This document shows positions 45,889 to 54,034 of a DNA stretch of 64,000 nt, one piece after another (the stretch's first letter is position 1; each line of letters opens with the position of its first letter). The DNA is from Bacteroidales bacterium UBA4772 (GTDB taxonomy: Bacteria > Bacteroidota > Bacteroidia > Bacteroidales > VadinHA17). The position numbers and the translations under genes are program-made. Location of the stretch: positions 6,074 through 70,073 of the forward strand of contig DHHM01000003.1 of the NCBI GenBank assembly GCA_002403305.1, in the 5' to 3' direction. A model generated the notes under the pieces. That model was not told the DNA's origin and searched no databases. It saw only the letters and a list, made by a program, of their open reading frames with translations.

Positions 45889-46854
45889 ATGAAATATTTA
45901 TCTGAAATCAAAAAACTGGTTGCACTGCTGATATGTTCACTAATATGTCTCAATGCATGCAAGAAGGATCCGGAACCTCTCGCCCTTAACACAACCTCTA
46001 TAACTGATATCACTTACTCATCAGCCACTTCCGGAGGAAATATTACCAGTGACGGAGGGTTGGAGATAACAGTCAGGGGCGTATGCTGGAGCAAGTCGCA
46101 AAACCCCACAATTAACGACAGTAAAACAGAAGACGGTTCAGGGTCCGGATTATTTACAAGCACAGTTACCGGCCTGACCCCGAACACCACGTACTATTTA
46201 CGCGCATATGCAACCAACAGTGACGGCACCGCATATGGCAATGAGCTTCCGTTCAGCACCGGACTGTTGACAGATTTTGACGGGAACACCTATAATACGG
46301 TAACCATAGGTGACCAGACCTGGATGCAGGAGAACCTAAGAGTGACAAAACTGAATGATGGCACAAGGATTCCCTGCGTAACAGATGAAGATACCTGGCT
46401 ATATACCAATGAGCCCGGTTATGGTTGGTATGACAATGATGCATCGACCTATGGAGAACTATATGGTGCATTTTATAACTGGTACACAGTTAACACCGGA
46501 AAACTCTGTCCCGTTGGCTGGCATGTACCCACCGATGCGGAATGGACAACCCTGACTGATTTCCTGGGAGGTGAAGAGATAGCCGGTGGTAAGCTTAAGG
46601 AAGCAGGTACTGAACACTGGGGCGTTCCCAATACTGATGCCACTAACGAATCGGGCTTCACAGCGCTGCCAGGCGGGTATCGTAGTAACGGCGGACAATA
46701 TTACAGCATTGAATGGTCAGGTCGCTGGTGGACTTCCAGTATGATTGATAATATCTATGTCTGGACCCGACACATGCAATCAAATATCGCCAATGTAAAC
46801 AGGTATGATATGAATAAAAACTATGGCTTCTCAGTGAGATGTGTAATAGATTAG
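45889..46854 (+). CDS. Lipoprotein with Fn3-like and FISUMP domains
   Basis: A 321-residue lipoprotein (SLICLNACKKD) with a fibronectin-III-like domain (about 35-125, TGLTPNTTYYLRAYATNSDG) and a FISUMP domain (about 130-321, YNTVTIGDQTWMQENLRV, NWYTVNTGKLCPVGWHVPT, GFTALPGGYRS, GRWWTSS). This is a common architecture in Bacteroidota, presumably an outer-surface lipoprotein. It starts five bases after the ankyrin gene, so the two are cotranscribed. Substrate or partner unknown. Confidence 0.88.
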   Translation: MKYLSEIKKLVALLICSLICLNACKKDPEPLALNTTSITDITYSSATSGGNITSDGGLEITVRGVCWSKSQNPTINDSKTEDGSGSGLFTSTVTGLTPNTTYYLRAYATNSDGTAYGNELPFSTGLLTDFDGNTYNTVTIGDQTWMQENLRVTKLNDGTRIPCVTDEDTWLYTNEPGYGWYDNDASTYGELYGAFYNWYTVNTGKLCPVGWHVPTDAEWTTLTDFLGGEEIAGGKLKEAGTEHWGVPNTDATNESGFTALPGGYRSNGGQYYSIEWSGRWWTSSMIDNIYVWTRHMQSNIANVNRYDMNKNYGFSVRCVID

Positions 46855-46911
46855 CTCAAAAACAAAAATATCATTCTACGAAAATTCGGCAATAACAAAA
46901 AAATACTAGAC

Positions 46912-47994
46912 ATGAAAAAATATTGTCTGATACTGATCTCATTCCTTCTGCTCGCGATGACCTGCAGCTGTGAAAAAAATGAGCCGGTGGATGAGCCGGA
47001 TACAATGACCATCGAATTCCTGGGTAATACAATTAAAATGATCTATTGTCCCGGAGGCACCTACCTGACCAATGCTGACGACAGTGACCCCGATTTCGAG
47101 GACGGACCCGAAGTAACCGTTGATCCTTTCTGGATATCTGAAACAGAGGTTCCCAATGACCTGCTGGTAACAGTGTTAAAGGTTTGCAACGGCGTCATTG
47201 CCGTACCGGGGGCCATTTCCGGAGGCACCTCCATTTTTGATACAGAGGAAAACACTGCTCATAACTACCTGTGCGAAGACTATGTAAAATGGGGCTGGCA
47301 ACCCCTGATCTATATGGGCGGCTCACAGTTATACGGTCTTCATGATATTATTTTTAATGATGGATTTGACGTAAGGGGCGGACTCGACAATTACCCCTCC
47401 ACCGACATCACATGGTATGGAGCAATTATGGCATGTAACTGGTTGACATTTAACTATTCAGGCGCCAGCAGAGTTGTCTACTCCGGAATAGACACTGATG
47501 ATGAATGGTGGGATGACGAGACTATATGTGATTTTAATGAAAACGGGTTCAGGTTACCCACCAGTGCTGAGTGGGAGTGTGCCGCCCGCTGGCAGGGAGA
47601 CAACAGCTCCGGTGAATGCTATGAATATCCGGCCGGAAGCGGTCAGTACTGGACCCGCGGCGGATGCGCCAGCGGTGCTTCGGCATTAACCAGTGATGTC
47701 AATGCAACAGCCGCAGTGGCAGTTTATGAATATGACAGCGACGGCTTCACCAACCCTGATGATATAGTCGAAGTAAAGGGTGACAGGAAACCCAACATCC
47801 TCGGACTGTACGATATGAGCGGAAACGTCTGGGAGTGGTGTTTTGATGATGCAGGCAGTTATCACCGCCTTATTAGAGGCGGAAGTGCCCAGAGCAAACA
47901 TCATGATGTCCGTATCATCTCGACATGGGATTATCCGGCAGACGGCACCGCAAGTGACCTCGGATTCCGCCTGGTGATGAGCACAGACGATTAG
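46912..47994 (+). CDS. SUMF1/FGE-like lipoprotein
   Basis: A 360-residue lipoprotein (LLLAMTCSCEKN) with a formylglycine-generating-enzyme-like fold: IYCPGGTYLTNADD, FWISETEVPNDLL, DITWYGAIMACNWLTF, RLPTSAEWECAARWQG, GLYDMSGNVWEWCFDD and RLIRGGS, ending DLGFRLVMS. In Bacteroidota these lipoproteins mostly serve as binding domains and not as sulfatase activators. No sulfatase is nearby. A DUF3137 fragment begins immediately after its stop codon. Confidence 0.88.
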   Translation: MKKYCLILISFLLLAMTCSCEKNEPVDEPDTMTIEFLGNTIKMIYCPGGTYLTNADDSDPDFEDGPEVTVDPFWISETEVPNDLLVTVLKVCNGVIAVPGAISGGTSIFDTEENTAHNYLCEDYVKWGWQPLIYMGGSQLYGLHDIIFNDGFDVRGGLDNYPSTDITWYGAIMACNWLTFNYSGASRVVYSGIDTDDEWWDDETICDFNENGFRLPTSAEWECAARWQGDNSSGECYEYPAGSGQYWTRGGCASGASALTSDVNATAAVAVYEYDSDGFTNPDDIVEVKGDRKPNILGLYDMSGNVWEWCFDDAGSYHRLIRGGSAQSKHHDVRIISTWDYPADGTASDLGFRLVMSTDD

Positions 47995-47999
47995 CTCTG

Positions 48000-48341
48000 C
48001 CCAAAACTGACAATCCAGGCCGCGGTGAGCTCATCAGACTCGAAGACCCGAGGTTCGAGCGGGAGTTCTGCGTCTACGGCGATGACCAGGTAGAGGCAAG
48101 GTATATCCTTACCCCTGCGCTGATGGAACGCATTCTGGCTTTCAAAAAGAAATGGAACACCAGGGTATACCTCTCATTCCTCGACTCCAAAGTCTATATC
48201 GCCATCAGCATGTACAAAAACCTCTTCGAGCTGCGCACCTTTAAGCCGGCAGCCGACTACCCCTTCCTCGAGGAGAGCATGCGGTTCCTTATACTCCTTA
48301 CAGAGACAGTCGAAGACTTGAAGCGAATCCCATTTATGCCT
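48000..48341 (+). pseudogene. Fragment of a DUF3137-family gene
   Basis: From 48000 the frame reads LIRLEDPRFEREFCVYGDDQ, VEARYILTPALMERILAFKK, VYLSFLDSKVYIAISMYKNL and FLILLTETVEDL. This is the C-terminal part of DUF3137 membrane proteins as I recall them. The N-terminal half with its membrane helices is missing, and the last dozen codons are replaced by other sequence. The fragment begins six bases after the stop of the SUMF1-like gene. Confidence 0.7.
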
Positions 48342-48509
48342 CAATCTCTCAGGTAAATCACCAATCAGCCTCTTGCTGATTTTGATCAGGATTTCTTCAA
48401 CCAGTTTATAGTCGCTTCCGTGTTGAACCGGTATTTTGACTTCATCCCAGAGAAAGGGAAACTCACCGGAAGATTTTCGATTAACTGCTGCATGCCTGTA
48501 CCTGGCTGG
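48340..48509 (-). pseudogene. Fragment of an MscS-type mechanosensitive channel gene
   Basis: On the minus strand the frame reads NRKSSGEFPFLWDEVKIPVQ followed by HGSDYKLVEEILIKISKRLI and GDLPERLRHKWDSLQ. This is the pattern of the cytoplasmic domain of MscS-type channels (L-W-D-E-V-x-I-P, then Y/G-S-D-Y). Neither the membrane part nor the end is present, and a stop occurs upstream at 48510-48512. Its 3' side is joined to the DUF3137 fragment near 48340. The identity is by motif only. Confidence 0.5.
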
Positions 48510-48622
48510 TCAGGCTGATTGGTCATGAAACATGTAAAGGCGCACACCGGTAGTACTTTTTCAATGCGGCTGATCCGTGAGTCTATTAACGACTCACGAC
48601 AGCAAAATAAAGATAAACACCA

Positions 48623-49948
48623 TTAAGGATTTTGTTCTGTTATTATTCTGACCTCCACACGTCTTATAGGATCAGATTTATCCCCGGCTGCATAAAGCTC
48701 ACCGAAATTCTGGCTCAGAATCTTCCTTGGTTCAATGCCTGATTCAGTGAGGAGGTTGGTGATGTAGTCTATTCTTTTCCCCGACAGGGTCCTGTTATAC
48801 AGTGCTGAACCTGAGGCATCAGTAAATGCAGAGACGTGAATCTCCCGTACTAATGAAGCCGGGATTTCCGATAAGGCAGATCTCAAACCGTCAACATTAT
48901 TTGGGACAAATGAGTTTGCCTCGTAATATGCTGTAAATGTGATTGTATCACTGGACGTCAGCATCGCCCTGGTTTCTGACAGCAGCCGATGCAAATTTTG
49001 CAGTGAGTCAACCTTTATCTTTAATTCACTTTCATAGGCATTACGCAGTGAGGCAATATTTCTCTCCAAAGCCTCATTTTTTAATGCCAAAGTGTCATCG
49101 TAAAGATATACCGTATCAACCCTGATTTGAGTCTTTTCATACCTGGGACCTAATGATTTCCTCAGAGATTCAACTGAATCTGAAACTGCCCCGATAAGAT
49201 CGGTAAGCTCAAGAAACAGGCCGTCAGCTGAATCATCCTTAACTATTGTATCCGGTTTTGCATTGCCGATTCTTACGTATACAGTGTCAGTCACAATGAT
49301 CACATGTCTTTCAGGTGTGTCTGGTAATTCTGAGGACATCTCTCTGGTAGTCTGTCCGGCAATGATCTCCTGACGCGATTTTAACTCCGGCTCAGGAGAT
49401 GGAACATATGCCTGTTTCTCCGGAATTATCTGTTTAACCACGTGTACAGTGTCGGCCGCACTGCGTCTTAGAATGAGGTTTTCCAGACTGACCATACGGT
49501 AGTCAATGACCCTGAACTCATTTTTGATGTTCCCGAGAAAAGCCGATAAGGTATCAACAAGCGAAAGGTTCTTGTCTTCAGCAAGATAGGAGCTGAGATC
49601 ATGTACTACGATAGAATCGGCAATGTGTGGCTCCTTCAATAAGGTGAGATCACTATTCGTAGAATACCGGCCGGACTCAGCAGGAGGCTCTGAAACCTGT
49701 ATCGCGGGAAGCACCATGCCGATTTCCGTCTCCGGTTCAGGAAAGGCAGTTTCCGAGACAGCCGGAAACTCCTGAATGGCACGGTCAAGAGTATCAACAG
49801 GCAGATGCAGGGGTTCCGTATAAGTTACCCTGCTCCCGGGAGGCAGAAACAGATAACCCCCTGTTGGCTTGCGTACAGTACACGAACTTGTTGCCAGCAG
49901 TAAAACGATTATACTGGCAGCAGCTGCTATTTTTTTATGCCTGCCCAT
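48623..49948 (-). CDS. OmpA-family lipoprotein
   Basis: A 441-residue protein with a lipoprotein signal (VLLLATSSCTVRKP), a long coiled and low-complexity middle part (about 50-330), and a C-terminal OmpA domain (about 340-441, TFTAYYEANSFVPNN, REIHVSAFTDASGSALYN and ILSQNFGELYAAGDK). It would tether the outer membrane to peptidoglycan. Its start overlaps the stop of the upstream envelope gene by 22 bases. It differs from the OmpA gene at 28371 in the lack of a LamG-like part. Confidence 0.82.
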   Translation of the reverse strand: MGRHKKIAAAASIIVLLLATSSCTVRKPTGGYLFLPPGSRVTYTEPLHLPVDTLDRAIQEFPAVSETAFPEPETEIGMVLPAIQVSEPPAESGRYSTNSDLTLLKEPHIADSIVVHDLSSYLAEDKNLSLVDTLSAFLGNIKNEFRVIDYRMVSLENLILRRSAADTVHVVKQIIPEKQAYVPSPEPELKSRQEIIAGQTTREMSSELPDTPERHVIIVTDTVYVRIGNAKPDTIVKDDSADGLFLELTDLIGAVSDSVESLRKSLGPRYEKTQIRVDTVYLYDDTLALKNEALERNIASLRNAYESELKIKVDSLQNLHRLLSETRAMLTSSDTITFTAYYEANSFVPNNVDGLRSALSEIPASLVREIHVSAFTDASGSALYNRTLSGKRIDYITNLLTESGIEPRKILSQNFGELYAAGDKSDPIRRVEVRIITEQNP

Positions 49949-51090
49949 ACATTTAGTTCAAATGCCACACCGGCAGTTGGCAACACACTGATATTACTGA
50001 AATCCTGTATCCCCTTCTCTGCAAGAATTAATGCCCCGGCATTTAACCTTAAGACCTTAAAAAACCTTAATCCCAGCCCGGCATAAACCGGCAGGTTAAT
50101 GCCAGGTGTAATATATTCAGCACCGTTGGCATCCTTGACCGGATTGAGAAGAACTCCCAGAGAAAGACCGAATCCATCTATTGATTTTGACTTCGCCAGT
50201 ATAGAGCTCTTATTTGAGAAAGGCAATGTAACTCCAATCCCCGGAGTAAAATCCATATTGCTGACAGTAGTATTTGTTATATCTATGCTCTTGCTCCAGG
50301 CATACATTCCGACATTAACAGGTAAAGTGAAAACCTCTTTATCCGTTGATACTGATTTGACGTTTACTCTTCTGTCAAGCTGAACCAGCTCTGAGTTAAT
50401 ATACGGGATCACCTCAGATAACACTACCTCAGAAAGGTCTTTCACTTTGTTATCAATTATTCCGGCTGCTATTGAATCCTTCTCAACGGCTCCTTGCTGA
50501 TTCATCAGGGTGCCGAACTTATAGTCACTGTACCTCTCCAGCTCCTCCAGGACGAGTGTGCTGAGTTCAGGCTTCCTGACCGAGTTCTTCGACCGGTAGT
50601 AGAGTAGAGCCTCGTCAATCAGTCCTGCCATATCCCTGTACACAGCCCTTGCTTTATTTATTTGAATTCTGCTCCCGTCATATGAGATATTGTTCCTTAA
50701 ATAATATCCAATCCGGTCCTGAAGCTTACCGATCAACTGCTCCTTTTGAAAATCCGACATTGCCATGTAGGTGTTGATCTCAAAATCATACTTGCTGTTG
50801 GAAATCAGGATTTCCGGAACCACTATGTCAAAACTTTCGGACACGTTCTTTCCATACCGGTTCCAGACAAATGAGTAAAGCTCTTTCCGGGAGTTTTCAT
50901 TGCGTATTGTAATTTCAACGTACTCTATCTCCTCGCTGATCTCTCCCCGGATAATGAATGGCTTGTCGAACGGTATGTCAGGATTGTTTCTGAAAGAGTT
51001 TGATTCAAAGTCTACTACCACAACTCTCTCTTGTCCGCTGACAACCATAAATGCAGAGAGCAATAAAAACATCAGGCCTGCCTTCTTCAT
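49927..51090 (-). CDS. Exported envelope protein, beta-barrel-like C-terminus
   Basis: A 387-residue protein with a signal peptide (MFLLLSAFMVVSGQE). The first 240 residues are helical and acidic, with no known motif. The last 130 residues (VGMYAWSKSIDITNTTVSN, GIGVTLPFSN, INLPVYAGLGLRFFKVLRL) look like outer-membrane beta-strands with alternating hydrophobics. It is translated with the OmpA gene that follows, and together they may form an envelope complex. I do not recognise a family. Confidence 0.65.
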   Translation of the reverse strand: MKKAGLMFLLLSAFMVVSGQERVVVVDFESNSFRNNPDIPFDKPFIIRGEISEEIEYVEITIRNENSRKELYSFVWNRYGKNVSESFDIVVPEILISNSKYDFEINTYMAMSDFQKEQLIGKLQDRIGYYLRNNISYDGSRIQINKARAVYRDMAGLIDEALLYYRSKNSVRKPELSTLVLEELERYSDYKFGTLMNQQGAVEKDSIAAGIIDNKVKDLSEVVLSEVIPYINSELVQLDRRVNVKSVSTDKEVFTLPVNVGMYAWSKSIDITNTTVSNMDFTPGIGVTLPFSNKSSILAKSKSIDGFGLSLGVLLNPVKDANGAEYITPGINLPVYAGLGLRFFKVLRLNAGALILAEKGIQDFSNISVLPTAGVAFELNVWAGIKK

Positions 51091-51218
51091 ATAAATGCTT
51101 TCTAAAATGTTAATTATCTGACTTTTGACTTAAAAAACCTCCTTAATTCAATCTGAAGGCAAATCGGTAACCGGCCTGCAAATCTCCAATAAACCAGGCA
51201 AGCCATACTCTTGCTTCT

Positions 51219-51482
51219 TCAGTCACTGACTGTCGTCTGGTCAGGTTTCGTCTGATCCGGTAATTTTTTCTCAGCAGAATTTTTAAAAATTAACTTAAAT
51301 GCCGAGACCACTATCCCTCCAGTGACCGCACCCAATGCATAAATCCCTAAAATCAACACGGCAACCGGCATCTCAATTCTCCATTTCAGGAACTTTATGA
51401 TTGCCGTTTCAAAGTTCTGGGAAGCGAAAATAATAAGTACAACAACGATTAGTATCAGGATTATTTTCTTTATTGCTTTCAT
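51219..51482 (-). CDS. Small LapA-like (DUF1049) membrane protein
   Basis: An 87-residue protein with two membrane helices (ILILIVVVLIIFASQNFE and VAVLILGIYALGAVTGGIV), the LapA/DUF1049 pattern with a conserved Gln-Asn after the first helix. LapA-type proteins are linked to lipopolysaccharide assembly. I chose the ATG at 51482 (MKAIKKIILIL), since an earlier in-frame start at 51512 is in the adjoining gene border. The C-terminus is polar. Confidence 0.75.
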   Translation of the reverse strand: MKAIKKIILILIVVVLIIFASQNFETAIIKFLKWRIEMPVAVLILGIYALGAVTGGIVVSAFKLIFKNSAEKKLPDQTKPDQTTVSD

Positions 51483-51508
51483 AGCAAAGGATTTAGGTTC
51501 ATTAATTA

Positions 51509-51901
51509 TCACAAAAAAGTCCTGGATATCTCAGGTCCGGTCGGATAAGAAATCTCCGTATCCCTTTCAGCGGTAATAGAAACCTCATAGAAATCGAAGG
51601 GAACCAGGGACTCAAGAGTGGCAGATCTTGCATTCTTCTTGGTAAGCTGACCGACTTTTCTGTAACCATTACTCGTATTTATCCAGACGGTATAACAGTT
51701 GGCCGGGGGGTTGAGCCTGTCAGGGCTTGCCAGATTCCTGGCGTTCACAATGATCCTGTAATTGCTGTTTTTCTCCAGCTTTTTCTTAACTGTAATCTCC
51801 GCTGCCGGAACAATATCGGAAACCGGAAAATCGCTTGTCGTGGCACAGGCGCCAAGAAAAACCATTACAGCAAAAAGAAATATCAATTCGGGCTTTTTCA
51901 T
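51509..51901 (-). CDS. Small lipoprotein, function unknown
   Basis: A 130-residue lipoprotein (VMVFLGACATTSD). The mature part reads as a single beta-sandwich-like domain (YRIIVNARNLASPDRLNPPAN region, then YTVWINTSNGYRKVGQLTKK). I do not recognise a family. It lies upstream of the LapA-like gene on the same strand, with a short gap. Confidence 0.65.
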   Translation of the reverse strand: MKKPELIFLFAVMVFLGACATTSDFPVSDIVPAAEITVKKKLEKNSNYRIIVNARNLASPDRLNPPANCYTVWINTSNGYRKVGQLTKKNARSATLESLVPFDFYEVSITAERDTEISYPTGPEISRTFL

Positions 51902-52003
51902 TTTTTTCAGATTTATGACGCAAAGATAAGTTCATTGATCAGAAACCGGAACCGCCTCAGGTCACTTAAACCCGGTTGAACATTAAAAACACCTGATCAA
52001 ACA

Positions 52004-53014
52004 TCAACCAGATTTTAACCGTGCTGCCTGGCCCGGAGAAAGCCCGTACCTCTCCTTAAACCTCTTGCTGAACATTGATGTGCTTTCGTACCCGCACATC
52101 AATGAGATTTCCTTTATGCTTGCATTCCCCTCCTCAATAAGATGCCTGGCCTTCAGCAACCTTTCATCCCTTACTATTTCGGTAAACGTTTTCCCATACA
52201 GCTTCTTAAATCCCACCTTCAGCTTGGTCTCATTGGTGCCTGTGTTTCTTGCCAGCTCGGATAAGGTAATTGGCTGATGGAAATTCTTCCTGATGTATTC
52301 CCTCCCCATCTTTATGTACCTGACGTCGGCTTTTCTCAGAAGATCCCTGTCATACCCTTTTGTGTATTCCATCTGTAGTTGCTTGGTCTGCAGACATAGA
52401 AGCTCAAGAGCCTTGGACTCCTGGAAAAAGCGCCTGGTCAAACCCTGGTTCTCATCCGTTGATATCGCGTGAAAAGTATCCTGTATGTCATACGGCAGGT
52501 TGTTGTGATACAAGAAATTTTCTTCGTCGCTTTCATTATTAAGCATATTCTTCAACCTTGGAGGCAGGTTGTCAAGTTCATTCTTAAGATCAGCAGCAAA
52601 TCTTTTAAAATCAATTTGTACAACAATAATATCGAGGCCGTTCTGTGCAGGGAATACAAGCTCCTGAACATCATCGTTCTGAGTGGCTAATATTGAACCT
52701 GTGTCAACGGAAAGACGATATCTGAGGCTGCCGGCGACAGCATGAATTAGGCTCCCATCCATGACAAAAAAATATCTGAGCATCTTCTCCTGCTGATCCC
52801 TGAAATCCAACTTATAAAGAACAAATAAGTCAAAATGGAAATGAAATAAAATGAATCCTTCTCCAAAATCCCTGATCAAAACCCACCCTCTGCTTCTGTC
52901 ATTGTCCAGTGTAATCTCATGCTCATGGCCCGACTGAACATGTGACCCTCCAAGGTGGGCCTTAATGTGTCTTTGCAAAGAATCTGCCGTTAACTTACCT
53001 GCGCTGATATTCAT
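52004..53014 (-). CDS. AraC-family transcriptional regulator
   Basis: A 336-residue regulator. The N-terminal 230 residues form a probable cupin-like sensor domain of the PchR-type seen in Bacteroidota, with no readable ligand. The C-terminal two HTH motifs are clear: LSELARNTGTNETKLKVGFK and IKEISLMCGYESTSMFSKRF, followed by GLSPGQAARL. It is divergent from the fasciclin gene with an AT-rich gap of 380 bases, so it may act on that gene. This is inference. Confidence 0.88.
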   Translation of the reverse strand: MNISAGKLTADSLQRHIKAHLGGSHVQSGHEHEITLDNDRSRGWVLIRDFGEGFILFHFHFDLFVLYKLDFRDQQEKMLRYFFVMDGSLIHAVAGSLRYRLSVDTGSILATQNDDVQELVFPAQNGLDIIVVQIDFKRFAADLKNELDNLPPRLKNMLNNESDEENFLYHNNLPYDIQDTFHAISTDENQGLTRRFFQESKALELLCLQTKQLQMEYTKGYDRDLLRKADVRYIKMGREYIRKNFHQPITLSELARNTGTNETKLKVGFKKLYGKTFTEIVRDERLLKARHLIEEGNASIKEISLMCGYESTSMFSKRFKERYGLSPGQAARLKSG

Positions 53015-53394
53015 ATGTTTATGACTTGCCCTAGACTAAAATATCTAAAAATCAAATAAAATTCAATACAGTCAAATATATGAAAATCCAGTGTAATGTC
53101 AGTTCATTCCGAATTCTGGTTTTAATCATACCCCAAGGTAAAACCGGGACAAGGGTGTATGAAACCTCTGCACTGCAATAATGTTTATTTATGCAATCAC
53201 TTTTTTATACATTTAACATATTTAAACATTTATATGTTATAACACTGATTGTATGTATTTTACATTTTCTTTTCGTGAGGTATTAAGTAGTTTGACAATA
53301 TTTTTGTATATATTTTTATTTATCTATTTGAACACCTCAATACCCATGAAGTTTTACAGACAAAATTTACAATAACTACTAAAACCTGAACATC
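53015..53394. other. AT-rich divergent intergenic region
   Basis: The 380-bp gap between the AraC gene and the fasciclin gene is AT-rich, with repeated TTTAAACAT, TATATTTTTAT and similar strings. No open frame of note. It probably holds divergent promoters and operator sites for the AraC regulator, but I could not define a box. Confidence 0.4.
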
Positions 53395-53895
53395 ATGAAA
53401 AAGCAAACTTTTACTCTCGCAATGATCGCCCTGATGGGGATCTTTATATTTACGGGCTGCGAAAAAGAAGCAGAAGAAGAGATGAAACCCATATCTGACA
53501 TGACAATAGCAGAATATGCTGTATCTGACAACAACTTCTCGATTCTCGTAGAAGCTCTCTCCAACGCTGACCTGGTGAACGCACTTAACGGTGCCGGCAA
53601 CTTCACGGTTTTTGCTCCGACGAACGCAGCATTTACCGCTCTCTTTAACGATCTTGGCGTAAGCGGCATAGCCGACCTCTCCAAAGAGGCTCTTACTCCC
53701 ATTCTTCTCTACCATGTATTGGGTACCGAAGCCAAATCGTCCATGATCACTTCAGGATACTATAATACATTGAGTCCTGCCCAGGGCGGTTTCCTCAGCC
53801 TGAAAGTCGACGTTGCAGCAGGCGTAAAACTGAACAAGAACACCTCTGTGACAACAGCTGACGTTCAGGGATCCAACGGTGTGATCCACGATTGA
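53395..53895 (+). CDS. Fasciclin-domain lipoprotein (C-terminus frameshifted)
   Basis: A 166-residue lipoprotein (IFIFTGCEKE) with one FAS1 domain: DNNFSILVEALSNADLV, GNFTVFAPTNAAFTAL, LYHVLGTE and VTTADVQGSNGVIH. FAS1 domains bind partner proteins or polysaccharides. The frame ends with VIHD at 53895, but normal fasciclin domains end VIHVIDNVLLP. Restoring two bases after the His codon (about 53889) gives exactly I-D-N-V-L-L-P and a stop at 53912-53914. Either a real 2-base deletion or a sequencing error cut the last residues. Confidence 0.85.
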   Translation: MKKQTFTLAMIALMGIFIFTGCEKEAEEEMKPISDMTIAEYAVSDNNFSILVEALSNADLVNALNGAGNFTVFAPTNAAFTALFNDLGVSGIADLSKEALTPILLYHVLGTEAKSSMITSGYYNTLSPAQGGFLSLKVDVAAGVKLNKNTSVTTADVQGSNGVIHD

Positions 53896-53941
53896 CAACG
53901 TTCTCCTGCCTTAAGGCATCAATATATGATCCCTCAAAATC

Positions 53942-53971
53942 AAGCGACGCAAACTTATGAGTCGCTTTTTT
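53942..53971 (+). terminator. Rho-independent terminator after the fasciclin gene
   Basis: AAGCGAC (53942-53948) pairs perfectly with GTCGCTT (53961-53967) across a 12-base loop, followed by a run of T. Confidence 0.8.
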
Positions 53972-54034
53972 GTTTAATAAACAGCCGCCAAATAAGTACA
54001 AAAGATTAATTTTAAACCTGGAATACTGGATATA

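Noticed and set aside
28371..47994. Type VI or type IX secretion locus explanation for the secreted islands
   Set aside because: None of the exported proteins shows a recognisable type IX C-terminal domain or any secretion-apparatus component.
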